Origin: Eulemur rufifrons
Taxonomy: Eukaryota > Chordata > Mammalia > Primates > Lemuridae
Assembly (NCBI RefSeq): GCF_041146395.1
Contig: NC_091006.1
Span: 8,934,001-8,998,000, forward strand
Direction: 5' to 3'
DNA length: 64,000 nt
The position numbers and the translations under genes are program-made. The notes under the pieces were generated by a model. It made no database searches and was not told the origin of the DNA. It worked only from the letters and a program-made list of their open reading frames with translations. Positions within the stretch are counted from its first letter, which is position 1; each line of letters starts with the position of its first letter. This document shows, in pieces, positions 35,621 to 48,029 of this stretch.

Positions 35621-38600
35621 GTGAGAGGGACAATACCCTGGGGGTGGGGGTTGGGAGGAGGGAGCGCAGACACCGGCTGGGGTCTCCTGGGAAGGACTGG
35701 GCTCTGAGAGGGACAGAGAGCTTCTGTTGGAGCCTGAAGAGGGGAGGTGACAACAAAGGGAAAGAGGATGTCACAACAGGAAAGTCACATTGAACTGGAA
35801 TTGGAAAGAGGCAGGACAGTCTCGATTGTTCTGTGTTCTCCAGGCTAATCATCAATGGTCACTACATTTTGAAAATGGTAACAACTATATCAGGGTGACG
35901 CTTCAAGTAAACATAACCAGGGGCACTAAACATGGCCCTTACCCGGCAGTGTCAGATATTATCTTTTGTTCATTGTGAAATAAACACCAGGACGTGGAGG
36001 GCCCTGGGAACGCTCATTCACTCACCCACAGGTGTCCGCAGCCTGTCCCAGGCTCTGGGGCACAACAAAGGTCAGACACGTCCCTGCCCTCACGGAGCTC
36101 ATGTCCCAGTGGGAGGAAGACAGACAAGCAGAGACATCTTGAATGTGAGGCCAGCTGTGGACAAGAGCCACGGACGGAACAGGCAGGGAAAGGTCAGGAA
36201 GGGAAGACCCAGGGTCCCTAGAAGAGGTGGCCAGGGAAGGTCCCTCCCAAGGATGGCCCTGAGTGTGAGCAGGGATCTGAGGGCAGTGGGAGGTGAGCCG
36301 TGCAGACACCTGGGAAGAGGATTCCCAGCAGGGGCATGGTCAGTCCAGAGGCGCTGGAGTGATGGTGGTCACACTGCTGACCTTGGCCTAGAGGACACAC
36401 TCACACACTCACAGACTCACACACAGACACACAGTCCCCCACACACTCACACAGTCATACACTCACACACACACACACACACTCACACACATGCCCCAAG
36501 GCTGAGGGTGAAGAGACCTGCTCAGGACCCAGGCCCCATCTTTCCATCCCGATTCCAAGGTCCCAATATGGATTGATTCTCTCTCCTCCCTCCTAGTCTC
36601 ACTTGTAACCTTCTGGAACCCGCCTGCCACTGCCCAACTCACTATGGAATCCGTGCCGCCCAGTGCTGTGGAGGGGAAGGACGTTCTTCTACTCGTCCAC
36701 AATCTGCCACAGAATACTTATGGCTACAGCTGGTACAGAGGGGACAAGGTGGACAGCAGCTACCGAATTGTATCATATGTAACAGGCACTCAAGTAAACA
36801 CCACAGGGCCTGCATACAGTGGTCGAGAGACAATTTACCCCAATGGATCCCTGCTGTTCCAGAACGTCACCCTGAATGACACAGGACACTACACTCTACT
36901 CCTTATAAAGACAGATCTTCAGTATGAAGAAGTAACTGGACAGATCCGCGTGTACCGTGAGTGATTCCCTGTGACCTCTGGGTGTTGGGGGGGTCAGTTC
37001 TACTTCACACACACGGACTTGTGAGGCCTGGACTGTGCCTGCCTCCCCCTCTGCATCATGTCCCATGTTGGGGTTTGGGCATTTAGGGCAGGACACACAC
37101 TGGGGAGACAAACTTCAGAAGATCAGAATCCTTTCCTGCGTCCAGACCCTGCAGACAGTCCCTACAGAGGAAGGAGCAGTGTGACGGGTACCTCAGCAGG
37201 CATCAGCCTCAGTGCAGCCCCCAGGACCTCCCCATGGACATGACCCTGAGAAGGTCCCTGTAGGACCTGGTCAGGGCCTGGCCTGAGGGTCCCCCTGGAT
37301 CCTCCCAGAGAAGCTCAGGCCCAGGGCTCCTGAGTCCATCCGGTGGATCCCCAATGGCCAGAGTCTGCAGGTCACAGAGAGGGTGGGGCTGTCCCGGGAC
37401 CACAGTGTACTTGGCATAGACCCCGTCAGGAGGGAGGATGCTGGGAGTAGAGGTGTGAGGTCTCCACACCAGTCAGCTCCAGCAGAAGTGGCCCCCTCAG
37501 GCTGACCATGAAATGTCGGTGATCTCGGTCCCTGCACTCCTTGGCTTGTATATTTCACTGCTGGGGGGATGTAAAATGATCTGAGCCGGGAAGAGTGAGG
37601 GACTCCCTCAGAGCCTGTGGAGCAGCTGGATAATCCTGCCATTAGACTAACCTGGTTGCTACCCTGGCTCTGATATGGACCAGGTGTTCCACCTTGAGCA
37701 AGGCGCTCGACCTCCTGAACTTTGGTTTCCTTATTTGTAAAATTAGAACACCTGGATCTCAAAGTCGTTGTGAGGGTGGTTATTAGGAGATTAATGAAAT
37801 TAAAGCACTTAGCACAGGGTCGTACCCAGTCAGGGCTCAATCAGTGACACCAACTGGCACTGTTAGTTTTATTCACACTGTTTTTAATAGCTGTTAAGTC
37901 AAGCCACTTGTTTTGTTGTTACCGGTTCTGTGATCTTCATTGACTTACTGAGGCACTTTAAGTCTCAGATTCTAAATCTGCAGAACGGGGGGAGACACCC
38001 CCTCTCCCTAAGGTGAGGGCAGGATCAGAGGAGGGGTCGGCAAGTTATTCCCCCTGTGCCTGCCACGGAGAAGCCACCTGAAAGCAGCCAATGAACATCA
38101 TGACCACGAATCGGCGCTGACCTGGCTGGGAAGGGCCTGCCGCCAACACTGTCACACGATGGAAAAGAGGAAACAGGGAGAGGCGTGACATGAGAGGAAA
38201 GTGGCGTTAAGGGCACCAGGGCAGGGCGAGGTACAGGCTGCGTGTGGAGAAGGTAGAGTCAGAGCAAGTCCACGGTGTCACCTGAGAGACGGAAGATGAT
38301 GCCACCACGGAGAGCAGGGGAGTCGAGTCGGTTATGATGACAACACAACAAACGGCACAGGGACGTGGTGGCATTTCCTTCCTCCCTAACCACACCCCTT
38401 CCTGCAAGGGCCCTGGTGGTCTCCCCAGGAGCAGACCTGGGGCTCATCCCATTTCTTCTCCTTTCAGCAAATGAAGACGCCCCAGGCCTCTCCCTGGGGG
38501 CCATCGCTGGCATCGTGACAGGGGTCCTGGCCGGGGTGGCTCTGGTGGCCGCCCTGGGGTGTGTCCTGTTCCTCAGAAGGACTGGAAGGTACCAGGGCTT

Positions 38601-40725
38601 TCCCCCCATCCTCGTCCTGTCCCCCAGCGGAGCCAGGCAGGAGGAAGGAGACCCCGTCCTGTGTTCTGGGCCTGGCTCTCCCAGGCCTCCCGCCCCGCCC
38701 CCCCAGGGATCCTTCCCTCTCACTCTGTCCGGCCCCTCCCTCGCCAGCTGCTGGCCCTGGCTGCTTCCTCAGCAGCGTGGTCCTCTGTGAATTAGGCACA
38801 GCTGAGGACAGGCCCTGAGTGTGCCCTAGTTCCCTCACAGCTCCCTGCAGCGCCCCTGGGGTAAGTGCCCAGTAAACAGCGCCCCCTGCTGTCCATTTCG
38901 ATCCACCCACCCGGGGAGGGGCGACTTGCAGGCTCAGGGGCTGAGGGGGTCCTGGCCAGGGTGGCACAGTGGAGAGTGGGAGAGGCTGGGCAGGCCGGGG
39001 CGGCACGTCCTGCAGTGTCCTTATGTCTCTTGCCGCGGTGGGTGGAGAGAGAGGCCAAGGCTTGGTCACATGTCAGTCTATTCAGGCCTGAGCCAAGGGT
39101 CTGGCCACAGCAGGGACGGCGATTTCAGGGAGGACCCAAGAGTCCCACGGCCCCCCCAGGGTCCTGCCCACGCGGCTGGCTGGGCTTTCCCTGCAGGGCC
39201 TGGACCCTCCGCTCAGCCCAGCCCTCCTCTGGCCCCACATCTGCCTGAGGGTCCTTCCCTCTGGGCCAGGACAGAGGTGGCTCCTAAGGCCTGTCCTCAG
39301 CTCCCTCCCCTGCCCTCGCCACAGAACTGATGGAGAAGGGAGGTCTCCACACCCCTCCCTGGAAATGGGGTCTCCCCATGTCCCCTGTTCCAACTCCAAA
39401 GTTGTGATTTTAACCCTGCACCCTCACAAATGAGCCTGACCTTTCCTAGGGCCAGTGGCCAGCGTGACCTCAAGGAGCGGCAGCCCCCCCAGTCTGTCAT
39501 TGGTGAGTGCCCTTCCCCCCAGGTGTGGATGGAGCCCCAAGGCCCTCCCCACAGTGTCCACTCCTACCAGTCATCCCCTGGGGACCCTGACCCCTTCCCT
39601 GGGCTCCAAGGAGGAGTCTCATGAACATCAGCACAGGGGACCCCGACTGGCTGGGTCTGCCCCGAGCTGTGGCCTCTGGGTCACGGGTCACCTCCTCAGC
39701 CTCACTTGCTCACAAGGCCCCCACAGTGTTGGGAGGTCTCTCCCCCCACTCTCTGGGAGCTGAGGACCCCATGCCCTCCTGGAGGAGGGGCCCAGGCTCT
39801 CCTCACCCTGGAGCTAACTCCTGTCTCTGCCCCCAGGCCCTGCTCCCTCGGACAGCCGCACCCCCTCGGTAAGCCCGTCCCCTCCCCAGCCCCTTCTCAA
39901 GGGGATCCCAGCCGTGCAGGCTCAGGCCAGGGGGACTGTCAACCCCCAGCACAGACCCTCCCTCCCCCAGAATGGCCAGGACAAGGTTAGGCCCACCCTG
40001 GCCAGGAGCTGGGCCTCTCCTCAGGGCCAGGACCACCCACAGCCTGTCCTGACCCACCCTGAGGAGACCCGGGAGTCCAGCAGGAGCAGAGTGGGTGCTG
40101 GGAGCGTCAGTCAGGGTCCTGGGTTAACAAGGGTGCAGGGAGGGCACAGGACAGGGACTGGGGGGTCGTGTCCAGGCTGGGAGGCTGAGCTCAGGAGGCA
40201 GGGCTGGTCCCTCCTGAGGGGAAACGACCCAAAGGAGACTCGGAACGTAAGTCCTGGCTGGTCAGAGACAAGACCCTTCCAGGCTCAACCCGGCCTCCAT
40301 GACCCTCCCTCCCTGTCCCCTGACGTGGCTCTCTCTCCCCACCCAGGGCCCTCGACCCAGCCCCAAGGCAGCCGGCTCCACCTATGAGGTGAGTGTGGCC
40401 CTCAATGTTCTGGTCCCGCAGGCCCCGGGGGACCCAGGATCTGCCACCACCCCGCACCTGGCTGAGCTTGGAGACTCAGGACACTGTAGCGAAAACGGGA
40501 ACAGGGGATGAGCAGAGCAGGGAGGGGCCTGGGAGCAGGAGCCCCCTGAGCACAGCTGGGTCCAGCCACAGAGCAGCCCTGTGGGCCCAGAGCTGGGAGA
40601 CTTGGCACCCCACTCTGAGAAGCCTGCAGGGGTCAGAGCCCTCTTCTTTCGCTTTACAGGAATTGCTACACCCTGACACAAACGTGTACTGCTGCATGGA
40701 CCACAGAGCAGGAGTGGCTTCTTAG
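35557..40725 (+). CDS. CEACAM3/CEACAM4-like activating receptor, single IgV domain with ITAM tail (245 aa)
   Basis: In known primates this architecture marks granulocyte receptors that bind bacterial adhesins and signal through Src and Syk kinases. Exons: 35557-35620, 36597-36956, 38468-38588, 39450-39502, 39837-39868, 40347-40388, 40660-40725; total 738 bases, 245 residues, close to human CEACAM3 and CEACAM4. The frame is open at every junction. Order: signal peptide, IgV N domain (about 22-141), stalk, helix about 150-174, tail with Y223-EEL-x7-Y234-CCM. The N domain differs from CEACAM1 here at 8 of about 120 residues. The gene looks assembled from two blocks: a CEACAM1-type 5' block (35,310-37,338) and the ITAM block (38,003-40,879), meeting in the intron after the N exon. 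Whether it is the orthologue of CEACAM3, CEACAM4 or neither cannot be settled here. AATAAA lies 280 bases after the stop. Confidence 0.9.
36395..36490. repeat. CA-rich microsatellite in CEACAM3/4-like intron 1
   Basis: Interrupted CA/CT array, mirror of 15560-15672 in CEACAM1. Confidence 0.85.
36597..36956 (+). CDS. CEACAM3/4-like exon 2, IgV-like N domain
   Basis: This 360-base exon carries [16 protein letters not shown] and [13 protein letters not shown]. Against CEACAM1 the mature differences are V4M, S23N, I28T, N32S, I49V, H89L, A93T and N97Y. Acceptor CTCCTAG, donor GTGAGT. Confidence 0.92.
37620..37860 (-). mobile_element. MIR-type SINE in the N-to-TM intron
   Basis: CTTTGGTTTCCTTATTTGTAAAATTAGAA and TTAAAGCACTTAGCACAGGGTC are MIR core features. 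It sits in the short stretch that links the two duplicated blocks of the gene. Confidence 0.6.
38468..38588 (+). CDS. CEACAM3/4-like exon 3, transmembrane
   Basis: 121 bases giving [15 protein letters not shown], a hydrophobic helix and LRRTGR. Phase 1 acceptor, phase 2 donor (GTACC). Confidence 0.9.
39450..39502 (+). CDS. CEACAM3/4-like exon 4, juxtamembrane
   Basis: 53 bases encoding [17 protein letters not shown] between a CCTAG acceptor and a GTGAGT donor. Confidence 0.87.
39837..39868 (+). CDS. CEACAM3/4-like exon 5
   Basis: 32 bases encoding [11 protein letters not shown] across the borders, ending in phase 0 before GTAAGC. The 32-base size is typical of the second small CEACAM cytoplasmic exon. 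Confidence 0.83.
40347..40388 (+). CDS. CEACAM3/4-like exon 6, first ITAM tyrosine
   Basis: 42 bases encoding [15 protein letters not shown] replaces R of the minus-strand copy. Acceptor CACCCAG, donor GTGAGT. Confidence 0.85.
40660..40725 (+). CDS. CEACAM3/4-like exon 7, end of ITAM and stop
   Basis: Encodes [21 protein letters not shown] and TAG. The second ITAM half is YCCM, so the last position is M rather than L or I, as I recall for human CEACAM3-type ITAM-like motifs. Confidence 0.87.
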   Translation, partial: ELLHPDTNVYCCMDHRAGVAS

Positions 40726-41007
40726 TTTCCTCCAGGAACTGCTCCTTTGGGCTGACAAAGGGTCCCCTAAGTCCCCAACTCTGTGGAGGGGACAGGACAT
40801 GGAGCCTGAGCCAGAGAATCAGCTGAGTCCTGGGCAGACTCTGGGGTCCTGTGGCTAGGGATGGGGGTCCCTCCTGGATGTCTGCAGACCTGGACAGGCT
40901 GCCAGGCTCTGGGACGGCCAGGATACGGCCTCCTATCACCATAGGAAGTGGGGCTTCCAGGGACAGTGAATGGGCCTGTGGCACCAAGGACCACCTGGAA
41001 AGGGCTG

Positions 41008-41013
41008 AATAAA
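41008..41013 (+). terminator. Polyadenylation signal AATAAA of the CEACAM3/4-like gene
   Basis: AATAAA in GGGCTGAATAAAGAGG lies 283 bases after the stop codon in the right orientation. The corresponding stretch is missing from the minus-strand cassette, whose homology stops earlier. Confidence 0.7.
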
Positions 41014-41019
41014 GAGGAC

Positions 41020-42525
41020 CCTCCCCTCGCTGGCTCTCTTTCTGCTCATGGGAACTTAGCAGAAATTCACCCCCTCCATGTGCGCTCTGTCCTGGGTCAC
41101 ACAGGGAAAATATGATCCCTACGTTACCCCAACCCCAGTCTCTCTTCCCTGGGTGACAGGAGTCGGGAGTTGGGACTCGGGATGGGGTGGAGCACACACA
41201 GGGGAGGGTGACATCTACGAGAGCCTGCCCAGCCCACAGAGCGCTCAGCTATCCTCACAACACCCCAGGGACTAGGGCACCAGGGACAGCTGCCAGCCTT
41301 TGCCCCTCTGTGAATGCGCATTGGGTCTCAGGGGCACAGAAGACGGGGCCGTCTGAGGTCCACACAGACGGGCAGGGAAGGAGCACCCATGGGCGCTGCA
41401 GTCAGGTGCCGCATTCTCACCAACAAGCCGGTCCACGCCCTGAAGCCCAGCATCATGGTTCCTGAGGATGTTCTCCCATTGCTGAGTGTCGTCTGTCGTG
41501 AGCTGAGAGGTAAGAAATACAACTGCAACATTTCACGTCATGATTTAGCTCTAACTGACTCCTTATCCACACCACACATCACCGATTAGACAAGGTGACG
41601 CCTCTTGCATTAGTTTCCTATTACTGTTATAACAAATGTCACAAATTTAGTGGCATAAAACAACACAAACCAAGTGCCCGCATGGCTGTGTTCTTTCTGG
41701 AGGCTCCAGGAAAGAGTCCGCTTCCTCGTCTTTTCCACTTTGCTGAAGTCGCCTGCATCTTTGGCTGTGTCCCCTTCTTCCCTCGTCAAAGCCAGCAGCA
41801 CAGTGTCTTGAGAGCTCTCTAGCTCCGCTCCCATCCTCGCATCTCCTCCTCCTCCTCTGACCCTCCTGCCTCCCTCTCGCATCTGTAATGAAGGGGCCTT
41901 GTGATTACATTGGTGCCACCTGGATAAATGACAATGATCTCCCAATCTCATCGTCCTTCCTCTAATCTGTAAAGTTTCTTTTACCATGTAACGTATCCAC
42001 AGACTCTGGGCATGAGGGTGCGCACAGCTTTGAGAGGCCTGTGCTCTGTCCCCCACTCCTCTCAAGACCATTTTATCATCTTCGTCCAGTGCAAACTACA
42101 CGTGAGCACTTGGACGGGATGATCCTGACTGTGCTGTCAGTTCGTGCAATGATGCCCACAGCAGCCGCCAGGTCCCGAGACAGGGAGCCGGAGGGCTCTC
42201 CACACCCCCAGGACCTCTCCGCCTCTCCTTGGTGACATGCTTAATTCAGAATGAAAGAGAGCAGATGCAACCGGAAGATCACAGCTCACGAGCCCTTCAA
42301 TAGTTCACGGTCATCACCATGAACCATCACCTCCTCCTCATAGTCATCAGCACCTCAGACAGTGACTCAGGGAAGCTTCTTCGCAGGAGCTGCACCAGGG
42401 AGCTCGCAGGTGGGGAGGGACTGTGGGGAAGGCGGCCCATTCTATCGTACATAACAAAGAGGCAACGAGAAAGTTATTACAGGGGTAATCTGATCTTCTC
42501 TAATTTATAGATTGAGAGCCCTTCG
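41020..42525. other. Downstream of the CEACAM3/4-like gene; repeat-like remnants
   Basis: TTAGTTTCCTATTACTGTTATAAC and AGTGGCATAAAACAACACAA near 41,615-41,670 are a common mammalian dispersed-repeat motif, extending to about 42,000. No gene recognised. Confidence 0.4.
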
Positions 42526-42529
42526 CACA

Positions 42530-42807
42530 TGTTTGGACATTAGGGTTGATGACACATCCATTGCCACTCCCTGCAGGGCTCATTTCTGTACCCGGAGTGT
42601 GACCTCAGCAAGGCTGAGAGCCCATGCTGGCCTCATGGCGAGTCTCCCTGGCCCAGAGACTCAGGCTGCTATTCTGCCTACAACGTGGTGGGAAACTTCC
42701 ATGATTAATTTCTGACCCTCCCCGCCGTGCCTGACCTTGGAACCTCACCCATAACCCAGCCTGGAGCAGCCCCTGAACAAAGAGTCCTGCTCCCCGACCC
42801 CAGCTGA
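42530..42807 (+). repeat. Inverted repeat with 23475-23750
   Basis: Partner copy, immediately left of the L1 fragment and of the direct repeat at 42890. Confidence 0.75.
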
Positions 42808-42811
42808 GCAT

Positions 42812-42890
42812 CTTTTCATGTGCTTATTGACTATTTCTGTATCTTCTTTGGAGAAATGCCTATTTGAGTCCTTTGCCTATTTTTAGTGAG
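42812..42890 (-). mobile_element. Small L1 fragment
   Basis: TTTCATGTGCTTATTGACTA and TTGGAGAAATGCCTATTTGA are L1 ORF2 sequence in reverse orientation, wedged between the two 42-43 kb repeats. Confidence 0.7.
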
Positions 42891-43205
42891 CCTGGTGAGG
42901 CTCACTGGACACTTACCTTGGGTGAGGGTGTCAGGACTGGGTGGTTGTCATTGTTCTGAAGTTTGCATGATGTGGATCCAGGTGTCCAGAGACCCAGAGC
43001 ACAAGGCCCTGGTGAGGGGACGGTCAGGTGGGGCTGAGCAGGTTCATGTGGTCAGAGTGGGAAGGACTCCTGGGGAGACGGAGCCTCAACCCCAACCTGT
43101 CAGAGCTGTGGCTGTGTCCATGAGAGATGACGAGGGTGACCCAGGACAGAGACACTGAGTGTGAGGACAGGGCCAAGAGGACCCTGGTGGCTGCTCAGAT
43201 GCAGG
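42890..43205 (+). repeat. Direct repeat with 22885-23200
   Basis: Partner copy; it lies just right of an L1 fragment. Confidence 0.8.
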
Positions 43206-45300
43206 ATATTAGGATCGATCTGTTTCCATCCAAGGAGGAGAAGCCCCCAGTGTTCCCTGCTGACCCTTATGTGGCATCCTCGGTGGTGTGAGTGTCACAC
43301 CGAGAGGGACCAAAAAACACACAGAGTTGCTTTACCAAGACTCGTCATGCAAAATGCTTTTCTCACACAAATATTAAATTTGGAAAGGAGAGAGGAGACA
43401 ATGATTTTTACTGTCTGCTTGACTGGAGACCAGAGAGCTAGAAATCAGGAGTCTGGCTGGTCAAAAGTGCTTTCCCATTTTGCTGGCTCCATCGGGCCCT
43501 GGATGCCCTTCACTGTGGCCTCCAGAAGGGCAGAGCAGCTTTGATGACCCTGCTCACTGTGCCATGCTGTGGGGGCAAAGGGAAAACTGTTACCAAAAGT
43601 TTGGTCCTTGTCCCCAAGGCCAAATCAGTGAGAATGAAGAAGGAGGACAAATGGTTTGAGAAAAAGGAAAGAGAAGTTTACTAATTCACTAGCAAATGAG
43701 GGGGCAGTGGACCAGCATCTCAAAGACCGTCATCCTGTCTTTAAACAGAAGTACAGGGCTTTTTAAAGCTGGGGGTTTCAGAGGTTGGGCTCAGGTCCAT
43801 GTGACCAGTGCCGCTTCAGGCTATTGTTGTTTAACTATAACTGGTGGTTTTGGTCGACCTGTCATCTCTGATGACAATGATCTCATGACCCTCGTCTAGA
43901 CAATTCTGTTCCATCATCTCCTGTGATTTAAGATACTAGAAATCAAACAGCAAAAAATATTTTTCTGGCCTTGAGAGGGAATGGAGATTTTAACTCCCAA
44001 AAAGTGTGGGGGTTTTAAAGAGATTCCTCGTAAAACATTTTATTGCCCTTTTTCAGACCTTTAGCTCTGTTACAAACCTTCCCCTTCACCCTTGGAAGAT
44101 TTGCTAAAAAATCAACACACAATAAAGATTAATAGGAGAAAAGTTAGAAAATGTATTTAACGTGTATACATGGGAACCTCCAGAAAAATGAGGATTCAAT
44201 TACCCAAAGGGGTCCAGAAGCTTACGTGCCTTTCTGGTTGAGGAAAAAATGCCAGTTCATCATCACATAATGAAAACACCATGCTACCCTGGAGTGCTCA
44301 GCAAAATTGCTGCAAGGTGGACTAGGCAGGTACCAAGATAACCACTGGGGCAGTGGGTGGGGAAGACCTAGTACTTTCCCGTAGCACTTTCTTGCTCTGA
44401 AACGGCTGGCGCAAACTGGCCCTGACTGCTTTAGAACTGCTCTGATTGCCCTATAGTGCCCTTTGGCTAATTGTAATACTAAAATCCCTGGCTGGTGGAA
44501 AACTGTAACACCATTAACATGGCATGGGTTGCAGGACAGCACAGCATGATGGTACTGCACCGTGTGATTTGTTTCGCTACGAATAAGCAAAAATACAATG
44601 TAAAAACTTTGCCTCACTCATCGGGAAGGGATTTAAAGCAACCCCACGAGGTGGGCAGATAGGGATTTTGCATGTAAGAAGCTCCCGTGCAAGAAATTCC
44701 TGACCCCACCCCCCAGCAGCATGTACCCTTGTAAGTAACCTCTAATAAACTCTTGGGGGCTGGTTTTTCTATAGTCCTGGGATTTTCACCAAACGCTGGT
44801 AACATGGGTTATGCAGGGGAGGGAAGAGGACTTCTGTGGAGGGGCACAAAGGACCCTCAGGAAGGCAGAATGGATGGGAAGGAAGATTAGCTGGTAAATA
44901 GTTCCCTTTTGGGAATTTAAATGAGTCCGAGAGACTGGAGTCTGTTCAGGTGTGGTCACACTCTGGCCTTACAGGGAGGGGAGGCAGGGGTGGGGGCTGG
45001 GGGTCAGAGAGACCTTGAGGCTTCTGCAGTCATTCCAGTATGTCAAATGCCATATTAAAATAGGGTAAAATATCTCTAATTTCCTTCACCCTTGTGGTTC
45101 TGTGCTTAGTGGGGGCTTCTGCTCGGTGCTTTCCATGTGCTGTCCCGGTTGGGGACGCTGCAGCTAGAAAGGAGAAAGGGACCCCAGGGTTCCTGAGGCG
45201 AGAGTCGCATCCCCTCACCAATGCACTTTACCTTCTGACTAAGCAGCGCACTTCCGGGAATTGCAAGCAAGTCAAATGACACCAGCACAAGACCGTTTAC
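43206..45300. mobile_element. Possible LTR-retroelement remnant, uncertain
   Basis: The stretch has an LTR-like end at about 44,640-44,800 with CTCTAATAAACTCTTGGGGGCTGG after a short promoter-like region. No protein-coding gag, pol or env frame is visible. Family not named. Confidence 0.3.
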
Positions 45301-45339
45301 TGCAGGGCTGGTAGGGGCCAAAGACTGGGAATGACCCAG

Positions 45340-46300
45340 ACGTTCATCCATAGGGAAGCGGGTGAGGAGCCGTGATCCATACCCTGGAACACGATGCAGC
45401 TGTGAAAAAGAATGAGCAGGACGGCGGCATGGGAAGGCTCCCAAGGAACACTGCAACGGAGAGAAACAGGCAGCAGAGCTGCGCATGCGTGGTGGGCTAC
45501 CTTTTGCATTACAAAGAAGGAAACGGAAAAAAGAATTCTTAAACGGCCAATAAGCACATGCAAAGATGCTCAACATCACTAATCATTATGGAAATGCAAA
45601 TTAAAACCACAACGCTATACCACTGCACACCCATTAGGACGGCTAGTATCAAATAACCAGAAAATAGCAAGCGTTGGTGAGGAGAAATTGGAACTCTTGT
45701 GCAGCCTTGATGGGAGTGGGACAGCAACGGTGGTGGTTTCTGAAAAAATTAAGCACAGAATTACCATGTGATCCAGCAATTCCACTTCCGGGCCTATACC
45801 CAAAAGAATCAAAAGCAGAGATTTGAACAGATATTTGTAAACCTGGCTCATATCAGCGTTATTCACAATAGCCACAAGGTGGGGGAGCAAGCCAAGTGTC
45901 CACTGATCGTGAGTGGATGAACAACGGAATATTATTCGTCCTTAAAAAGGAAGGACGTTCTGACGCATCCTCCAATGTGGCTGAACCTTGAGGACATTAA
46001 GCTAAGTGAAATAATGACACACGGAAGGACAGATACTGTATGATTCCATGTATATGAGGCGCCTAGAGTAGTCACGCCTCATACACAGAAAGTAGAAGGG
46101 GTCGCCGGGGCTGGGAGGGGCATGAGGAGTTCGTAAGTAGCTAACGGGTACAGAGCTTCAGCTGGGGGAGACGAAAAAGTTCCGGGGTTGGATGGTGGCA
46201 ATGGTTGCACAAAGATCTCAGTGTAACCTAATGCCAGTGAATGTGCGCATAAAAATAGTTAAAATGGTAAATTTTGTTATATGTATTTTATCACAATTTT
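45340..46300 (+). mobile_element. L1 3' remnant
   Basis: CCAATAAGCACATGCAAAGATGCTCAACATCACTAATCATT and ATTCACAATAGCCACAAGG are typical of the L1 ORF2 end and 3' UTR. Confidence 0.8.
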
Positions 46301-46309
46301 CAGTAATTC

Positions 46310-48025
46310 CTATTTGATTTTCAGAAAGAAGCTGTAGGAAGCTTTGAGGTCACTAATAGCACAGCTCACCACTGGGGTTGGCACAGGGCTAGGACCTCCG
46401 TGGAATGGGACGAAGGCTTTTCATGTCTGTACCCATATACAGATACCCGCGGAAATAAATTTCTGAGTTATGTAAATATAATACTTACTCAAAAATTAAA
46501 CGGAAAAGGCAAATTTTTCCATACCTGAAGGATGGCGGTGGGTGGGGCCACTGCTGAACACAATAGAAGACGAATCACACAAAGCCTTAAATGTCACTCG
46601 GCAGTTTGGAGCGGATCCCGTGGACTTGGGAACTCTGGAAAGGTGAGCAGGAGAGGGCCATGGGCATGGGCGGGCCTCAGAAGGATCAGCTTGGCCACCG
46701 AGAAAACAGTGGACTGATGCTGGTGGCCCCTGTGGAGACAGGGAGACCCGGGGGAGACCACTGCGTAAATTCAAGGAAGGATGGACGGTGGTCTAAACTT
46801 AGGTGGTGGCCCCAGGGTGGAGAGGAAGGGACACAGTAAAGAGAGACTCAGGACACAGAAGGGACAGGGATGAGCGACCACTGGATATTAAGAGCAAGGA
46901 AAATGAGAGCATGGGGAACATCTACTGAGCATCCAGTGGAGGTGACGAGTGCCCAGGGGTGCCCTTATCTAAGAGGAGGAACCAGGGACATGAGCAGATT
47001 CAGGAAGAAACAGCCCAGCTCACTCCAGCTAGGTGAAGCAGAAAAGGAATTGATTAAAGGGCCCTGTTGGAAAATCACCGAGCTCCAGGGGCACCAAAGC
47101 AGCCCAAGCCACAGGCACAGGGCAGCTCTGGTCAAGACCTTCTGGCCCCATTGCTGGGCACAGAAACCACAATGCACACTGCACCGCTGAGGCTGGCCCT
47201 GGAGTCCAGAAGCTTCTGCGTCACCACCTTACGATCCTGAGTCTTGTACGGGAGCACCTGATGGGGAAAGCCTGAGTCACATGTCAGTGTCATCCCTGCA
47301 AGGAATGCCAGGAAAATGGCTTCTCCCTTGGAAAGGCAGAACATTCCCCAAATATAGCAAAGGCATTTAAAATATGGAAGGCAGCCAGAACACAGAAGGG
47401 GGGTGACACGGGTGGGAAAGGTTATGAACCGAGAGAGGAAGGGGTCTGAGAGGGACCCTGGAGAACAGCCACATTTAAAGGCTGGGGACTGCAGCTTAAA
47501 AAGCAGGAGGAGTGGCATGGTGGGTGGGTTCTTAGAAAGTCACAGGGTAGGAGGTGTTGGGAAAATATAATTAAAAACAAAGTCTCCTCTAAACCCTGAA
47601 AACCTTTCCACATAGGTAGAAGGAAAAGGAAACAGTTTTGTTCTTGAATAAGCATCAAACCAGAACGTGATGTGTATCCCAGGCAACCTGCTACAAGGTC
47701 ACAAGGAGAGAGAAATCCCACTCTTCCATCTAGCCAAACCTATGCAACCTGTTACACACGTGTTCTCCTGGTTAACAGTAACTAGTCCTCGGGGAAGAGG
47801 ACTTGACAGTTCCATTTGTCACACACAGTTCATCCTAAATTCACCTGGTAACTAGGTTGACCATCTGTGTTAGTTAATTGGCTTTAACCACAGGAAAAGT
47901 ACCCTTCTCACATCTTTATGTCAGGTGGTAATTTTGCAACTTGGAGAGAGGAGCCCACGGAAGTCAGGCCTCTACCTTTGCATGGAAATAGGGGCTCTGA
48001 GGACCTTTCGAAGAGATGGCTCCCA
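46310..48025. other. Intergenic, nothing firmly recognised
   Basis: No known exon. The text near 47,640-47,880 may be old retroelement DNA, without a clear family. Confidence 0.35.
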
Positions 48026-48029
48026 GGCG

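Larger units (their letters stand above)
35310..37338 (+). repeat. CEACAM leader/N-domain inverted duplication, right arm
   Basis: Partner of 14727-16755. Homology stops at CTCCTGAGTC near 37,338, inside the intron that then leads to the ITAM cassette. Confidence 0.86.
38003..40879 (+). repeat. ITAM-cassette inverted duplication, right arm
   Basis: Partner of 24597-27425; holds the transmembrane and tail exons of the CEACAM3/4-like gene. The spacer between the arms is about 10.6 kb. Confidence 0.87.

Noticed and set aside
34876..35793. Open frame of 305 codons on the plus strand over the GT array and the CEACAM leader exon
   Set aside because: It is a by-product of the GT/CT-rich array and reads through the real exon 1 donor; composition is low-complexity and no family matches upstream of the leader.
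35067..35855. 262-codon minus-strand frame opposite the same region
   Set aside because: Antisense to the leader exon and dominated by HTHT repeats from the CA strand of the microsatellite.
40382..41197. 271-codon minus-strand frame
   Set aside because: Antisense to the last CEACAM3/4-like exons and 3' UTR; no family signature.
41078..41275. Plus-strand frame containing GDIYESL, considered as an extra cytoplasmic tyrosine exon
   Set aside because: It lies after the stop codon and the poly(A) signal, and no splice donor upstream would reach it in the gene as read.
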